Shown one piece after another: positions 7,993-16,665 of a stretch of DNA of 64,000 nucleotides. Numbering within the stretch: the stretch's first letter is position 1; every line of letters starts with the position of its first letter. Under the pieces are notes generated by a model. That model searched no databases. It was not told the DNA's origin and saw nothing but the letters and a program-made list of their open reading frames with translations. Position numbers and translations under genes: made by a program. Origin of the DNA: Deinococcus sp. JMULE3 (GTDB lineage: Bacteria; Deinococcota; Deinococci; Deinococcales; Deinococcaceae); NCBI RefSeq assembly GCF_013337115.1, contig NZ_SGWE01000004.1, positions 2,363,501 to 2,427,500 of the forward strand. Direction: 5' to 3'.

Positions 7993-8022
7993 TCACGGGG
8001 TAATGGTGGTCATGACGGTCAT
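7993..8022 (-). CDS. Threonine/methionine/isoleucine leader peptide of asd
   Basis: Nine-codon ORF MTVMTTITP with four Thr, two Met and one Ile: precisely end products of the pathway started by Asd. It resembles in principle the E. coli thr operon leader. There is no Shine-Dalgarno; the -10 (TACGCT) lies 7 nt before the ATG, so the transcript should begin at the ATG. The stop codon abuts the antiterminator segment. Expression as a peptide is inferred, but codon content plus the terminator downstream make a regulatory role very likely. Confidence 0.8.
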   Translation of the reverse strand: MTVMTTITP

Positions 8023-8029
8023 GCGCCCC

Positions 8030-8058
8030 AGCGTAGGGGCTGCCGGCATGGGGGTCAA
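8030..8058 (-). promoter_or_regulatory. Promoter of the asd leader
   Basis: Minus-strand -35 TTGACC (8053-8058), 17-nt spacer, -10 TACGCT (8030-8035), then 7 nt to the leader ATG. Same -35 and same spacing as the proS leader promoter. Confidence 0.7.
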
Positions 8059-8159
8059 GGCTGCCTGCCTAGCGTGAAGGGACCGTGGAGCTGGCCCCGA
8101 CTCGCGCTGGGGTTCAGGGCGCATGGCCGAGCGACGCTGCGGCATTGGGGAAATGCGGG

Positions 8160-8684
8160 TCAGAGGTTCACGGGCCACCCGTCCACGCCCTGGTGGATGC
8201 AGGGCCCGGCGGTGGGGACGGTCAGGGTGATGGTCGTCATGGAGGTGAACGTGTTCATGTAGACCACCCCGTCCCGCTGGACGGTCAGCGTCCCGAACGT
8301 CCGGGGGTCGAGGCTCTGGGTGGCGAGCCAGTCCGTCAGGTCGCGGACCTGCGGGCCGCTCAGGTTCAGGCAGGTGCGTCCGGCGCGGCCCAGGAACTCC
8401 TGCATCAGGTTCAGTTGCGTGCCGCTGAGGGCGTGCCTGGGCACGATGATCTTCAGGTCGCGGATGGGTTGTTTCGGCGCGGCACTCGTGGTGAACGAGA
8501 AGAAGAAATCCGGTTCGGTCAGGCTCCGCACGATGAATCCGTCGCGTCCGGTCTTCCAGATCGCGGTGCCGGTCACGGCCACCTGCGCCAGCGTGGTCGG
8601 CGCGGCGCTGACCGGGGTGGGAGCGGTCTGGGCCTGAGCGGCAGGCAGGGTCAGCAGGGCGGCCAGAAGCAGGGAGCGGGTCAT
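8160..8684 (-). CDS. Secreted protein of unknown function
   Basis: 174 residues beginning with a cleavable signal peptide (MTRSLLLAALLTLPAAQAQT, cleavage probably after AQA). The mature part has two cysteines (RTCLNLSGP and TAGPCIHQ) that could form a disulfide in the cell envelope. No family motif recognised. Start ATG with TACCGT 5 nt upstream and no Shine-Dalgarno, suggesting a leaderless mRNA. The gene lies 45 nt upstream of nothing related; the next gene on the same strand ends divergent of it (asd leader). Function unknown. Confidence 0.7.
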   Translation of the reverse strand: MTRSLLLAALLTLPAAQAQTAPTPVSAAPTTLAQVAVTGTAIWKTGRDGFIVRSLTEPDFFFSFTTSAAPKQPIRDLKIIVPRHALSGTQLNLMQEFLGRAGRTCLNLSGPQVRDLTDWLATQSLDPRTFGTLTVQRDGVVYMNTFTSMTTITLTVPTAGPCIHQGVDGWPVNL

Positions 8685-8729
8685 GCCTCACGGTACGCGG
8701 GCGGACGGGTAGGAGTTGCCGCAGGTGCG

Positions 8730-9029
8730 TTACTTGCGGCGGCGCAGGAAGCTCAGCCACCCGGCGCGTTCGGGTTGCCGGGCGGGGGCGAAGTCCTCCA
8801 TCCTGATTTCCGCTTCGGGGTGTGGCGCGGCTTCCCAGCCGTACTCGGTGGCGATCAGGCCGCCCAGGCGTCCGGCGGCGTACAGGGCGTGGGTGCGTTC
8901 CTGTTCCTCGGTGACGGCGCGGGGGTCGGCCAGTGCCTGGAGCATGGCCTGCAGGCTCTCGTCGTCGCAGGTCCAGTGACCCTGTGTGAAGGTGGCTTCC
9001 TTGCCGTACACGCGAATCCTGGCCGTCAT
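8730..9029 (-). CDS. Small hypothetical protein
   Basis: 99 residues starting [19 protein letters not shown], acidic middle region and a basic C-terminus (FLRRRK). A Shine-Dalgarno (GAGGAA, 4 nt before ATG at 9029) selects this start over the longer reading frame beginning at 9113. No transmembrane segment or known motif is visible. Its position 45 nt upstream of the secreted-protein gene on the same strand allows co-transcription. Function unknown. Confidence 0.65.
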   Translation of the reverse strand: MTARIRVYGKEATFTQGHWTCDDESLQAMLQALADPRAVTEEQERTHALYAAGRLGGLIATEYGWEAAPHPEAEIRMEDFAPARQPERAGWLSFLRRRK

Positions 9030-9167
9030 GCGTTCCTCGGGGTGCCCGCCCGCGCGGGCTGAAGGGTGGGGTGGGTTGTGGGACGCGGTCAGCATAGCGT
9101 ACAGGGCACGCAAATGCAGAGGCAGGTGCGGCGTGACGGCTGCACCTGCCCCTTTCTCGGGTGCGGA

Positions 9168-9758
9168 TCAGGTTTTCTGGCCGAAGCGGCGTTCGTTCCC
9201 GGCGGTCAGGCGGTTCACGTTGTCGCGGTGCTGCCAGATCAGCAGCGCGGCCAGGGCGGTCACGACGAGGCCCAGCCAGCCGGGGCCGACCAGGAACGCC
9301 GTGAAGGCGGCCGCGACCGCGGCCAGGATGCTCCCGGCGGACACGAAGCGCGTGAGCCACACGGTCGTCATGAAGATCACGAAGAACGCGAGGCCAGCGA
9401 CCGGGAGCAGCGCGGCGACCGCGCCGAAGGTCGTGGCGACGCCCTTGCCGCCCCGGAAGCGCAGGAACGGACTGAAGTTGTGCCCGATGACGGCGGCGAC
9501 GCCGCACGCGGCCATGACGGGCAGGCCCAGGTCCAGCTGGTACGCGGCCAGGACGGCCAGGACGCCTTTGAGAATGTCGAAGAGGGCGACCGCCAGGCCG
9601 GGGCCGTTGCCCAGGGAGCGCTGCACGTTGGTGGCGCCGCTGTTGCCGCTGCCGACCGTGCGGATGTCCACGCCACGGGTGCGGGCCACCCACGCGGCGG
9701 CGGGGATCGCCCCGAGCAGGTAGGAGAAGAGAACCGTCAGCACGGCAGAAAGGGTCAC
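9168..9758 (-). CDS. plsY: Glycerol-3-phosphate acyltransferase PlsY
   Basis: 196-residue inner-membrane enzyme with about six hydrophobic helices that transfers an acyl group from acyl-phosphate to glycerol-3-phosphate, the first step of phospholipid synthesis with PlsX. Family motifs are all present: [15 protein letters not shown] (motif 1, residues 36-50), [20 protein letters not shown] (motif 2) and [18 protein letters not shown] (motif 3). The start is GTG at 9758; TATCAT stands 5-7 nt upstream with no Shine-Dalgarno, so a leaderless mRNA is likely. Length is normal for the family. Confidence 0.95.
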   Translation of the reverse strand: MTLSAVLTVLFSYLLGAIPAAAWVARTRGVDIRTVGSGNSGATNVQRSLGNGPGLAVALFDILKGVLAVLAAYQLDLGLPVMAACGVAAVIGHNFSPFLRFRGGKGVATTFGAVAALLPVAGLAFFVIFMTTVWLTRFVSAGSILAAVAAAFTAFLVGPGWLGLVVTALAALLIWQHRDNVNRLTAGNERRFGQKT

Positions 9759-9859
9759 CGTTGCATGATAGGCCAGTCGTCTTACACCGGGTTTACTTCG
9801 GGGGGCGTTCAGGGCGTGGCTTGCACTTCCCCCCGGAAGCCGCTACTCTGCTGTGCGCT

Positions 9860-9950
<91 letters not shown>

Positions 9951-9954
9951 ATGC

Positions 9955-9992
9955 GTCGGGACTCCTGAATCGGGAGTCCCGACGTTCCTTTG
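9955..9992 (+). terminator. Terminator after tRNA-Ser
   Basis: Perfect 11-bp stem GTCGGGACTCC / GGAGTCCCGAC followed by GTTCCTTTG. Confidence 0.8.
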
Positions 9993-10135
9993 ATGCTGGG
10001 GTGGCGGGCTTTACCACAACAGGCGGGCGTGTGCTGCCGCAGAGTTGTTGGACCGAGTCGATTTTTGGACCGGGAGGACTTTTTTTTGTCCGGGCAGGGG
10101 GGTACGGTGTGCGTCGCACCAACAACTCATCCCCA

Positions 10136-10155
10136 GCCGGAAACCGGTTTCCGGC
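10136..10155 (+). promoter_or_regulatory. 20-bp palindrome upstream of the lipase-like gene
   Basis: Perfect palindrome GCCGGAAACCGGTTTCCGGC, centred 37 nt before the ATG. The AAACCGGTTT core with central CG is typical of LacI-family operators, so repression of the lipoprotein by a LacI-type protein is plausible; no such regulator is nearby. Confidence 0.6.
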
Positions 10156-10181
10156 GATCTTTCTCTGCCCGGAGGCCCATC

Positions 10182-11462
10182 ATGATCCGTCGTCCTGCCA
10201 TCCTGCCGTTCCTGCTGCCCGCCCTGCTCGCCGCCTGCGGCAGCCCCACCACCCCCACCAGCACCCCCACCGCCCAGCCGGGCCTGCCCGAGGACTTCAG
10301 CGCCGCCCTCGTCGCCGAGGCTGCCAAGGGGGGCACCTCCGGTACCCTGCGCGCCCAGGCCGCCACCTGCCCCACCCAGCTGGCCCTCCCGTACGGCCAG
10401 AGCGGCCTGGACACCGGCCTGTACTGGTACAGCAAGGGCGAAACCGGTTCCCTGGGTGGCGTCGGCTGCAAGGCCCGCAGCGACGGCGCCGCCATGACCG
10501 GCTACTACGACCCCGCCAAGCCGGTGCTGGTGTTCGTGCACGGCTGGCAGAACGGCAGTACCGTCGCCGGCGTGCGCGACAACTTCTACTTCAGCGAGGC
10601 CAGCCGCAACGTCGCCGACGCCTGGATCGACGCCGGGTGGAACGTCGCCCTGTACCAGTGGACCCAGCTGGCCGACGACGAGGGCACGGGCGGCGCCCCG
10701 TACCACTCGCAGGCGAAGATCTGGACGCCCACCTACACCTATAAGGACACCCTGGGCCGCACCCAGAGCATCAACATGCGCTACCGCACCCCCAGCGGCA
10801 CGTACGCCACGACCGGCATGCCCACCGTTAGCGCCGGGCAGCTGTTCTACACGGCGTACAAGAGCGCTCTGAGCCAGTGGACGTACGCCGGGACCGAAGG
10901 CGTGCGCGTCATGGGGCACTCGCTGGGCTCGCAGATGGCCCTCGCCATGACCGAGAAGGCCTACGCCGACACGGCCCTGACCGCCGCCAAACGGCCCAAA
11001 CGTGTTGTCCTGGCCGACCCGTACTGGACGCCCGCCAGCGCCGGGTACGGGCACAGCTACGCGTTCCTGAGCCCCGACGTGAACCCCGCCGCGCGCAGCG
11101 CCCGCATCGCGCAGACCCTCAAGGGGCAGGGCGTGGCGGTCGAGTGGATCAAGTCCAGCCGCGTGAACGACCTGGGCGGCGACAACAACACCGGCATGGC
11201 GAAGTTCATCAGCCGCACCGAGGTGTTCCCCGAGTACGTGTTCGACCTGAACCCGGCCAGCGGCGTGGCCCGCAAGCACGGCGTCGCGCCCCGCTGGTAC
11301 CTGTGGAGCAAATCCTTCGCCGCCAAGACGGCCGTCAGCGCCGCGAACACCCTGAGCGGGGCGACCACCGTCATGAACAGCGGCGTGCGCTACGACCAGA
11401 ACGCCGGGCGCAGCACCACCACCCCCGGTGACGACACCTTCGTCAGCGCCGCGAACCCCTGA
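10182..11462 (+). CDS. Lipase-like alpha/beta-hydrolase lipoprotein
   Basis: 426 residues from ATG at 10182. N-terminal lipoprotein signal (MIRRPAILPFLLPALLAAC, lipobox LAAC), then a Thr/Pro linker and an alpha/beta-hydrolase domain: oxyanion-hole strand VLVFVHGWQNGS, nucleophile elbow GHSLGSQMAL (Ser), and a strand ending VVLADPYW that can supply the acid residue; the catalytic His is probably within the last 150 residues (for example KHGVAPRW). This arrangement is like secreted triacylglycerol lipases/esterases. Longer in-frame starts upstream (from 9990) would destroy the signal peptide. A LacI-type palindrome lies upstream; a strong terminator follows. Confidence 0.8.
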   Translation: MIRRPAILPFLLPALLAACGSPTTPTSTPTAQPGLPEDFSAALVAEAAKGGTSGTLRAQAATCPTQLALPYGQSGLDTGLYWYSKGETGSLGGVGCKARSDGAAMTGYYDPAKPVLVFVHGWQNGSTVAGVRDNFYFSEASRNVADAWIDAGWNVALYQWTQLADDEGTGGAPYHSQAKIWTPTYTYKDTLGRTQSINMRYRTPSGTYATTGMPTVSAGQLFYTAYKSALSQWTYAGTEGVRVMGHSLGSQMALAMTEKAYADTALTAAKRPKRVVLADPYWTPASAGYGHSYAFLSPDVNPAARSARIAQTLKGQGVAVEWIKSSRVNDLGGDNNTGMAKFISRTEVFPEYVFDLNPASGVARKHGVAPRWYLWSKSFAAKTAVSAANTLSGATTVMNSGVRYDQNAGRSTTTPGDDTFVSAANP

Positions 11463-11475
11463 TCGCCGGAAGGGG

Positions 11476-11510
11476 AGGGGGCACCGGGGAAGCAACTCCC
11501 GGTGCCCCCT
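11476..11510. terminator. Bidirectional terminator between lipase and MFS genes
   Basis: 13-bp stem AGGGGGCACCGGG / CCCGGTGCCCCCT with a 9-nt loop in the 58-nt gap between convergent genes. Confidence 0.75.
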
Positions 11511-11520
11511 CTGCCCTGCG

Positions 11521-12693
<1,173 letters not shown>

Positions 12694-12717
12694 GGTAGGC
12701 GGTGCTCAGGGCAGGGA

Positions 12718-13140
12718 TCACGCCTCGCCCTGCGCCTGCCAGCGGGCCTGCACGGCGCCGCGCAGGTACGTGGCGGCGTCCTCGGTGCTGGCGCCCGGCG
12801 TGAATACGCGCCCCACGCCCAGTTCCTGCAGGGTGGGCAGGTCCTGATCGGGGATGATGCCGCCCCCGAACACGATGATGTCCTCGGCGCCCTTTTCACG
12901 CAGCAGGCCCATCACCTCGCGGAAGTAGTGCATGTGCGCGCCGGACAGGACGCTCAGGCCGATGGCGTCCACGTCCTCCTGCACGGCGGCGTTCACGATC
13001 ATCTCGGCGGTCTGGCGCAGGCCGGTGTAGATGACTTCCATGCCCGCGTCGCGCAGGGCGCGCGCCACGACCTTCGCGCCCCGGTCATGGCCGTCCATGC
13101 CGGGTTTGGCGATCAGCACTCGAATTCGGCGGTCTTCCAT
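12718..13140 (-). CDS. Cobalamin-binding subunit/domain of methylmalonyl-CoA mutase type
   Basis: 140 residues made only of a B12-binding Rossmann-like domain: [20 protein letters not shown] (residues 7-26) holds the DxHxxG motif whose His coordinates cobalt, followed by [13 protein letters not shown] and [11 protein letters not shown] (the SxL and GG signatures). It matches the stand-alone C-terminal/small subunit of mutases such as methylmalonyl-CoA mutase, which rearranges methylmalonyl-CoA to succinyl-CoA; the catalytic subunit is not in the window. Start ATG with GGAGG 5 nt upstream. The MFS gene follows. Confidence 0.92.
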   Translation of the reverse strand: MEDRRIRVLIAKPGMDGHDRGAKVVARALRDAGMEVIYTGLRQTAEMIVNAAVQEDVDAIGLSVLSGAHMHYFREVMGLLREKGAEDIIVFGGGIIPDQDLPTLQELGVGRVFTPGASTEDAATYLRGAVQARWQAQGEA

Positions 13141-13294
13141 GGTTCCTCCGGTGCCCGCCGGGCCGCGGCGCCTGCGCGGGGCAGGGCTCAGGGAACCTAA
13201 CGGGCGTTTGGGGGCATTCTACGCGCTGACCCGACCGCGCGTCCGGCCCAGCCGTCATCACCCGCCGGTCAGATTCACGGTGTACAACCCTCTC

Positions 13295-14413
13295 ATGAGT
13301 GCCCTGCTGACCTCGCTGACCCTGGCCGCCCTGGCCGCACCATCCTCCGCCCCGGCCAGCCCGGCGGGCGTCACCTGGACGCTGGGCACCATCCAGCCCG
13401 CCGGGCGCGGCGCGATCACGCCCGGAGCGTCCCTGGCGCGCCCCACCCTGCGCCTGGACGGCAGCGGCGCGGCGCTGAAACTCACCGGGAACACCGGGTG
13501 CAGCCCCCTGAGCGCGCAGGCCGCGCTGAAGGGCAGCGCGCTCGTGGTGCGTGGCGTGCAGGCGGGCGGCAGCGAGCGCTGCACCGACGCCGCCCTGAGC
13601 CTGCGCGAGGACTACCTGCGCCTCCTGAACGCCACGACCCGTTACGACCTGAGCGGCGACACCCTGATCCTCAGTGGCGGGGCGGGCCGCCTGACCTTCA
13701 CCCGCACCGGAGGCGCGATGACCCAGACCCCCACCGATTCCCTGGACGGCACCTGGCAGATGCGCGTCACGCCCGGCCCGGCCGGACCGGAACGCGGGCA
13801 GGCGGCGCTGCGCTTCACGTTCGGCGGTTCGAAAGTGACGGTCGCGGGCCTGACCGGCTGCAACACCGTGACCGCCTCGGGCGCGCTGGTGGGGCCGCAG
13901 GTCGTGCTGGGCCCGGTGATGTCCACCCGCCGCATGTGCCCCGGCACGGCGGGAGTGGCCGAGAACCGCCTGCTGGGCCTGCTGCGCGCCCCGCTGAGCG
14001 TCGAGCGGCAGGGCGCCGCACTCGTCCTGCGCGGCCAGAGCGGGCAGCTGACCCTGACCCGCGTGCCCGTCCCCGCGCCCGCCAGCAGCGTGACGCCGGA
14101 CCCGGCGGCGACGTACACCCTGACGCGCCTGAACGGGCAGCCGGCTCCGCAGACCCTGCGGCCGGTCACGCTGACCTTCAAGGACGGGCGGCTGGGCGGC
14201 AGTGACGGCTGCAACAGCGTGGGCGGCGCCTACGTGATCCGCGCGGGCCGCGTGGAACTGGGCGGCGGGCTGACCAGCACGCGGATGGCCTGCGCGGACC
14301 AGCCGGACCTGGGCTTCCAGTCGTTCTTCGAGCAGCGGCCTACCCTGAGCGTCCAGGGCAGCACCCTGATCCTGAAGACGGCCGAGGACACCTGGGAATT
14401 CCAGGCCCGCTGA
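13295..14413 (+). CDS. META-domain (HslJ-like) secreted protein
   Basis: 372 residues with a signal peptide (MSALLTSLTLAALAAPSSAPA). The rest is three tandem META/HslJ-like units, each with the recurring pattern 'G..GCN...G.Y..........ST.MAC': GNTGCSPLSA near residue 65, GLTGCNTVTASG near 185 with STRRMCPG, and GSDGCNSVGGAYVI near 305 with STRMACAD. META domains occur in periplasmic heat-inducible and Leishmania virulence proteins of unclear biochemistry. Start ATG at 13295 chosen for the signal peptide; TACAAC lies 6 nt upstream (possible leaderless). Ends 64 nt before the convergent amylase gene. Confidence 0.85.
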   Translation: MSALLTSLTLAALAAPSSAPASPAGVTWTLGTIQPAGRGAITPGASLARPTLRLDGSGAALKLTGNTGCSPLSAQAALKGSALVVRGVQAGGSERCTDAALSLREDYLRLLNATTRYDLSGDTLILSGGAGRLTFTRTGGAMTQTPTDSLDGTWQMRVTPGPAGPERGQAALRFTFGGSKVTVAGLTGCNTVTASGALVGPQVVLGPVMSTRRMCPGTAGVAENRLLGLLRAPLSVERQGAALVLRGQSGQLTLTRVPVPAPASSVTPDPAATYTLTRLNGQPAPQTLRPVTLTFKDGRLGGSDGCNSVGGAYVIRAGRVELGGGLTSTRMACADQPDLGFQSFFEQRPTLSVQGSTLILKTAEDTWEFQAR

Positions 14414-14425
14414 GCACCGTCAGAC

Positions 14426-14463
14426 AGAGGAGGCCCCGGGGAACGTCCCGTGGGGCCTCCTCT
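14426..14463. terminator. Bidirectional terminator between META gene and amylase
   Basis: 12-bp stem AGAGGAGGCCCC / GGGGCCTCCTCT with a 14-nt loop between convergent genes. Confidence 0.8.
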
Positions 14464-14476
14464 GCATGGATGGGCG

Positions 14477-16465
14477 TTACTGCCAGGTGCCGCCGTTGTA
14501 GGTGGTGCTGCCCGTGGCGGGCGTGGTGAGGGTGCGGTTGTTGCCGCCTTCCCAGGTGACGCTGGCGCCGCTGTCGCCGGGTTTCTTGATGAACTTGAAC
14601 TGCGCGGCGACGCTGGGCGGCAGGCTGACGGTGGTCTTCCAGGTGCAGGTGCTGCCCGAGCACCCGCTGGGCGTCATCGCCATGGCGGAGGCGGTGTTCC
14701 ACGCGCCCAGTTCCGCGCGGTCCCCGACGAGGTACACGTCCTGCCCGAAGTACGTGCTGGCGCTGACCTGGAAGGTGACCTGCACGGCCGCGCCGCCCGT
14801 GCCGCCGGTGCCGGTCGCCCCGGCGCGGTAGATGCCCATCCTGCCCGCCCCGATCGTGACCGGCAGTTTGCCGCTGGCGACGGTGGCGCTGGCCGGGGCT
14901 CCCTCGGCGAGCAGGTCGTTGAAGACCGTGCCGTTGCTCAGGGCGCTCTTGTCGGTCGCGCTGATGCCCGCGTTGCCCTGGATGTCCAGGTTCACGGTCG
15001 CGGCGCTGCCCGAGGTGTTCACGACAACGATGACGCGGTTGGTGCCGCTGCCGCGGTAGAAGGCGTACACGTTCTGCCCGCCGTTGGGGCGCCACATCTC
15101 GGCGTAGTTGCCCTTCCACAGGGCGGCGTTGCCCTTGCGGATCCCGATCAGTTTCTTCGTCAGGTCGTACGTGACCTTCGGGGTGCCGCCGCCCGCCACG
15201 AAGGTCGCCTGGGTGGCGTTGCGGCCGGTGTCCGTCCAGGCCCAGGCGGGCATGTCGCGGCGGTTGTCGGGGTCGTTGCCGCCGTACATGCCGAGTTCGT
15301 TCCCGTAGTACACCTGCGGGATGCCGGGCAGGGTCATCAGGAGGCCCATGGCGTTCCCGTAGCGGGCGCGGATCTCGGTCTCGGCGACGGCGCTGCCGGG
15401 TTCGTTCACGAAGCGCGGCACGTCGTGGTTGTCCAGCAGGTTCACCTGCAGCAGCGTGCGGTCCAGGCCCAGGGTGCCCAGGGTGTCCTGCATGCTGCCC
15501 GCGACCCGGTCGAGGCTGCCGCCCCGTCCGACCGAGTCCACGAGCGCCTGCCGCAGCGGGAAGTTGAACGTCGAGTCGAAACCGGCGTCCAGGAAAGGCT
15601 TGAGCTGCGAGGCGCTGCCCGACAGGAACGCCTCGCCCAGCAGGAACGTGTTAGGCCGCGCGGCGAGGACGCCGGGCACCCAGGAGTTCTGCCAGTAGGT
15701 GTTGGGGACGTGCTTGACGGTGTCCATGCGGATGGCGTCCACGGCGTAGTTCGTGACCCAGGTCTTGCTCAGGTTGGTCAGGTACGTGGCGACGGCGCTG
15801 TCCTCCTGGCGGAAGTCCGGCAGGCCCGCCAGCGGGCAGACGATCTCGTCGCCGGTGCAGTTGCTGTGGAACCAGGAGGGGTTCTGGGTGGTGATCCGCG
15901 CGCCGTACCCGGCGTGGTTGACGACCATGTCCATCATGTATTTCTGCCCGCCGGCCTTCAGGTCGCTGATCAGGCCGGTGAGGTCGGCGCTCGTGCCGAA
16001 CTTGGGTTCGATGGCGGTGTCGTTGGGGTTGGTGTAGTCGGGCCAGTAGCCGTGGTACCCGCAGGAGTTCCCGTTGACGATGCCGACCTGCTTGTACACG
16101 GGGGTGGTCCAGACGGCGGTGGCGCCCAGGTCGCGGATGTACCCGAGTTTGTTGCGCAGGCCCTGAAGGTCGCCGCCGTGGAATTTGGTGGGGCTGGCCG
16201 GGTCGAAGCAGTTCGGTTGGCCCAGACCGTCGTTGGAAGTAGTTCCATTCGAGAAACGGTCAGGCATGACGAGGTAGATCACCTGCTGCCGCCAGGCGTC
16301 GATGTTCGTGCCACTGATGGCCTGTGCACTGACAGGCTGTGAACTGCCATTCGCGTTGGAAACGGTTCCATCAAGGGCAGGCGTCGGGGCGGAGGAGCAG
16401 GCGGAAAGAAGAAGGGCAGCCGAGAGGACTGCCGCGCCAGAGCGGGCCAGGACAGAACGGTTCAT
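14477..16465 (-). CDS. Secreted alpha-amylase (GH13) with C-terminal starch-binding domain
   Basis: 662 residues. Lipoprotein signal (lipobox LLSAC at residue 22), GH13 barrel with the conserved regions: VVNHAG (region I), DAIRMDTVKHV with nucleophile Asp (II), GEAFLSG with acid Glu (III) and NLLDNHDVPRF with Asp (IV). A C-terminal CBM20-like starch-binding domain (about residues 560-662: VTFQVSASTYFGQDVYLVG ... WNTASAMAM ... FKFIKK) follows a Gly/Thr linker. It hydrolyses internal alpha-1,4 bonds of starch at the cell surface. Four MalR-type operator-like sites lie in its 5' region (two upstream, two inside the first 77 codons), pointing to repression by a LacI-family maltose regulator. Confidence 0.94.
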   Translation of the reverse strand: MNRSVLARSGAAVLSAALLLSACSSAPTPALDGTVSNANGSSQPVSAQAISGTNIDAWRQQVIYLVMPDRFSNGTTSNDGLGQPNCFDPASPTKFHGGDLQGLRNKLGYIRDLGATAVWTTPVYKQVGIVNGNSCGYHGYWPDYTNPNDTAIEPKFGTSADLTGLISDLKAGGQKYMMDMVVNHAGYGARITTQNPSWFHSNCTGDEIVCPLAGLPDFRQEDSAVATYLTNLSKTWVTNYAVDAIRMDTVKHVPNTYWQNSWVPGVLAARPNTFLLGEAFLSGSASQLKPFLDAGFDSTFNFPLRQALVDSVGRGGSLDRVAGSMQDTLGTLGLDRTLLQVNLLDNHDVPRFVNEPGSAVAETEIRARYGNAMGLLMTLPGIPQVYYGNELGMYGGNDPDNRRDMPAWAWTDTGRNATQATFVAGGGTPKVTYDLTKKLIGIRKGNAALWKGNYAEMWRPNGGQNVYAFYRGSGTNRVIVVVNTSGSAATVNLDIQGNAGISATDKSALSNGTVFNDLLAEGAPASATVASGKLPVTIGAGRMGIYRAGATGTGGTGGAAVQVTFQVSASTYFGQDVYLVGDRAELGAWNTASAMAMTPSGCSGSTCTWKTTVSLPPSVAAQFKFIKKPGDSGASVTWEGGNNRTLTTPATGSTTYNGGTWQ
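16234..16247. promoter_or_regulatory. MalR-like operator inside amylase gene (site 4)
   Basis: TGGAAGTAGTTCCA, TGGAA-N4-TTCCA dyad about 220 nt inside the coding region. Confidence 0.4.
16357..16370. promoter_or_regulatory. MalR-like operator inside amylase gene (site 3)
   Basis: TGGAAACGGTTCCA, near-perfect LacI-type dyad about 100 nt inside the coding region. Confidence 0.55.
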
Positions 16466-16477
16466 GCGAAACCTCCA

Positions 16478-16490
16478 TGGAATGGTTCCA
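16478..16490. promoter_or_regulatory. MalR-like operator at amylase start (site 2)
   Basis: TGGAATGGTTCCA, 13 nt before the start codon, overlapping the leader. Confidence 0.5.
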
Positions 16491-16498
16491 CAACGGCG

Positions 16499-16512
16499 TG
16501 GAACCGGTTTCA
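16499..16512. promoter_or_regulatory. MalR-like operator upstream of amylase (site 1)
   Basis: TGGAACCGGTTTCA (minus strand TGAAACCGGTTCCA), one mismatch from a perfect LacI-family dyad, lying 20 nt downstream of the likely -10 TATGAT (16532-16537, minus strand), where a bound repressor would block transcription. Confidence 0.6.
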
Positions 16513-16665
16513 GAATTTATGGTGCCCGGCAATCATAATCGACAGCACACCCGTTCCCGCAAGAGACCCCGCCGGTCCAGACAGCCTGAAATCTAGACAG
16601 GTTGTCCAGATCTGCTTGCAGGGCAAGCCAATTGCCCACCCACACCCGCGCCATCCAGCAGCCGA

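Noticed and set aside
9990..10181. N-terminal extension of the lipase-like lipoprotein
   Set aside because: It would precede the lipoprotein signal; the extension is not signal-like and lies over the LacI-type palindrome.
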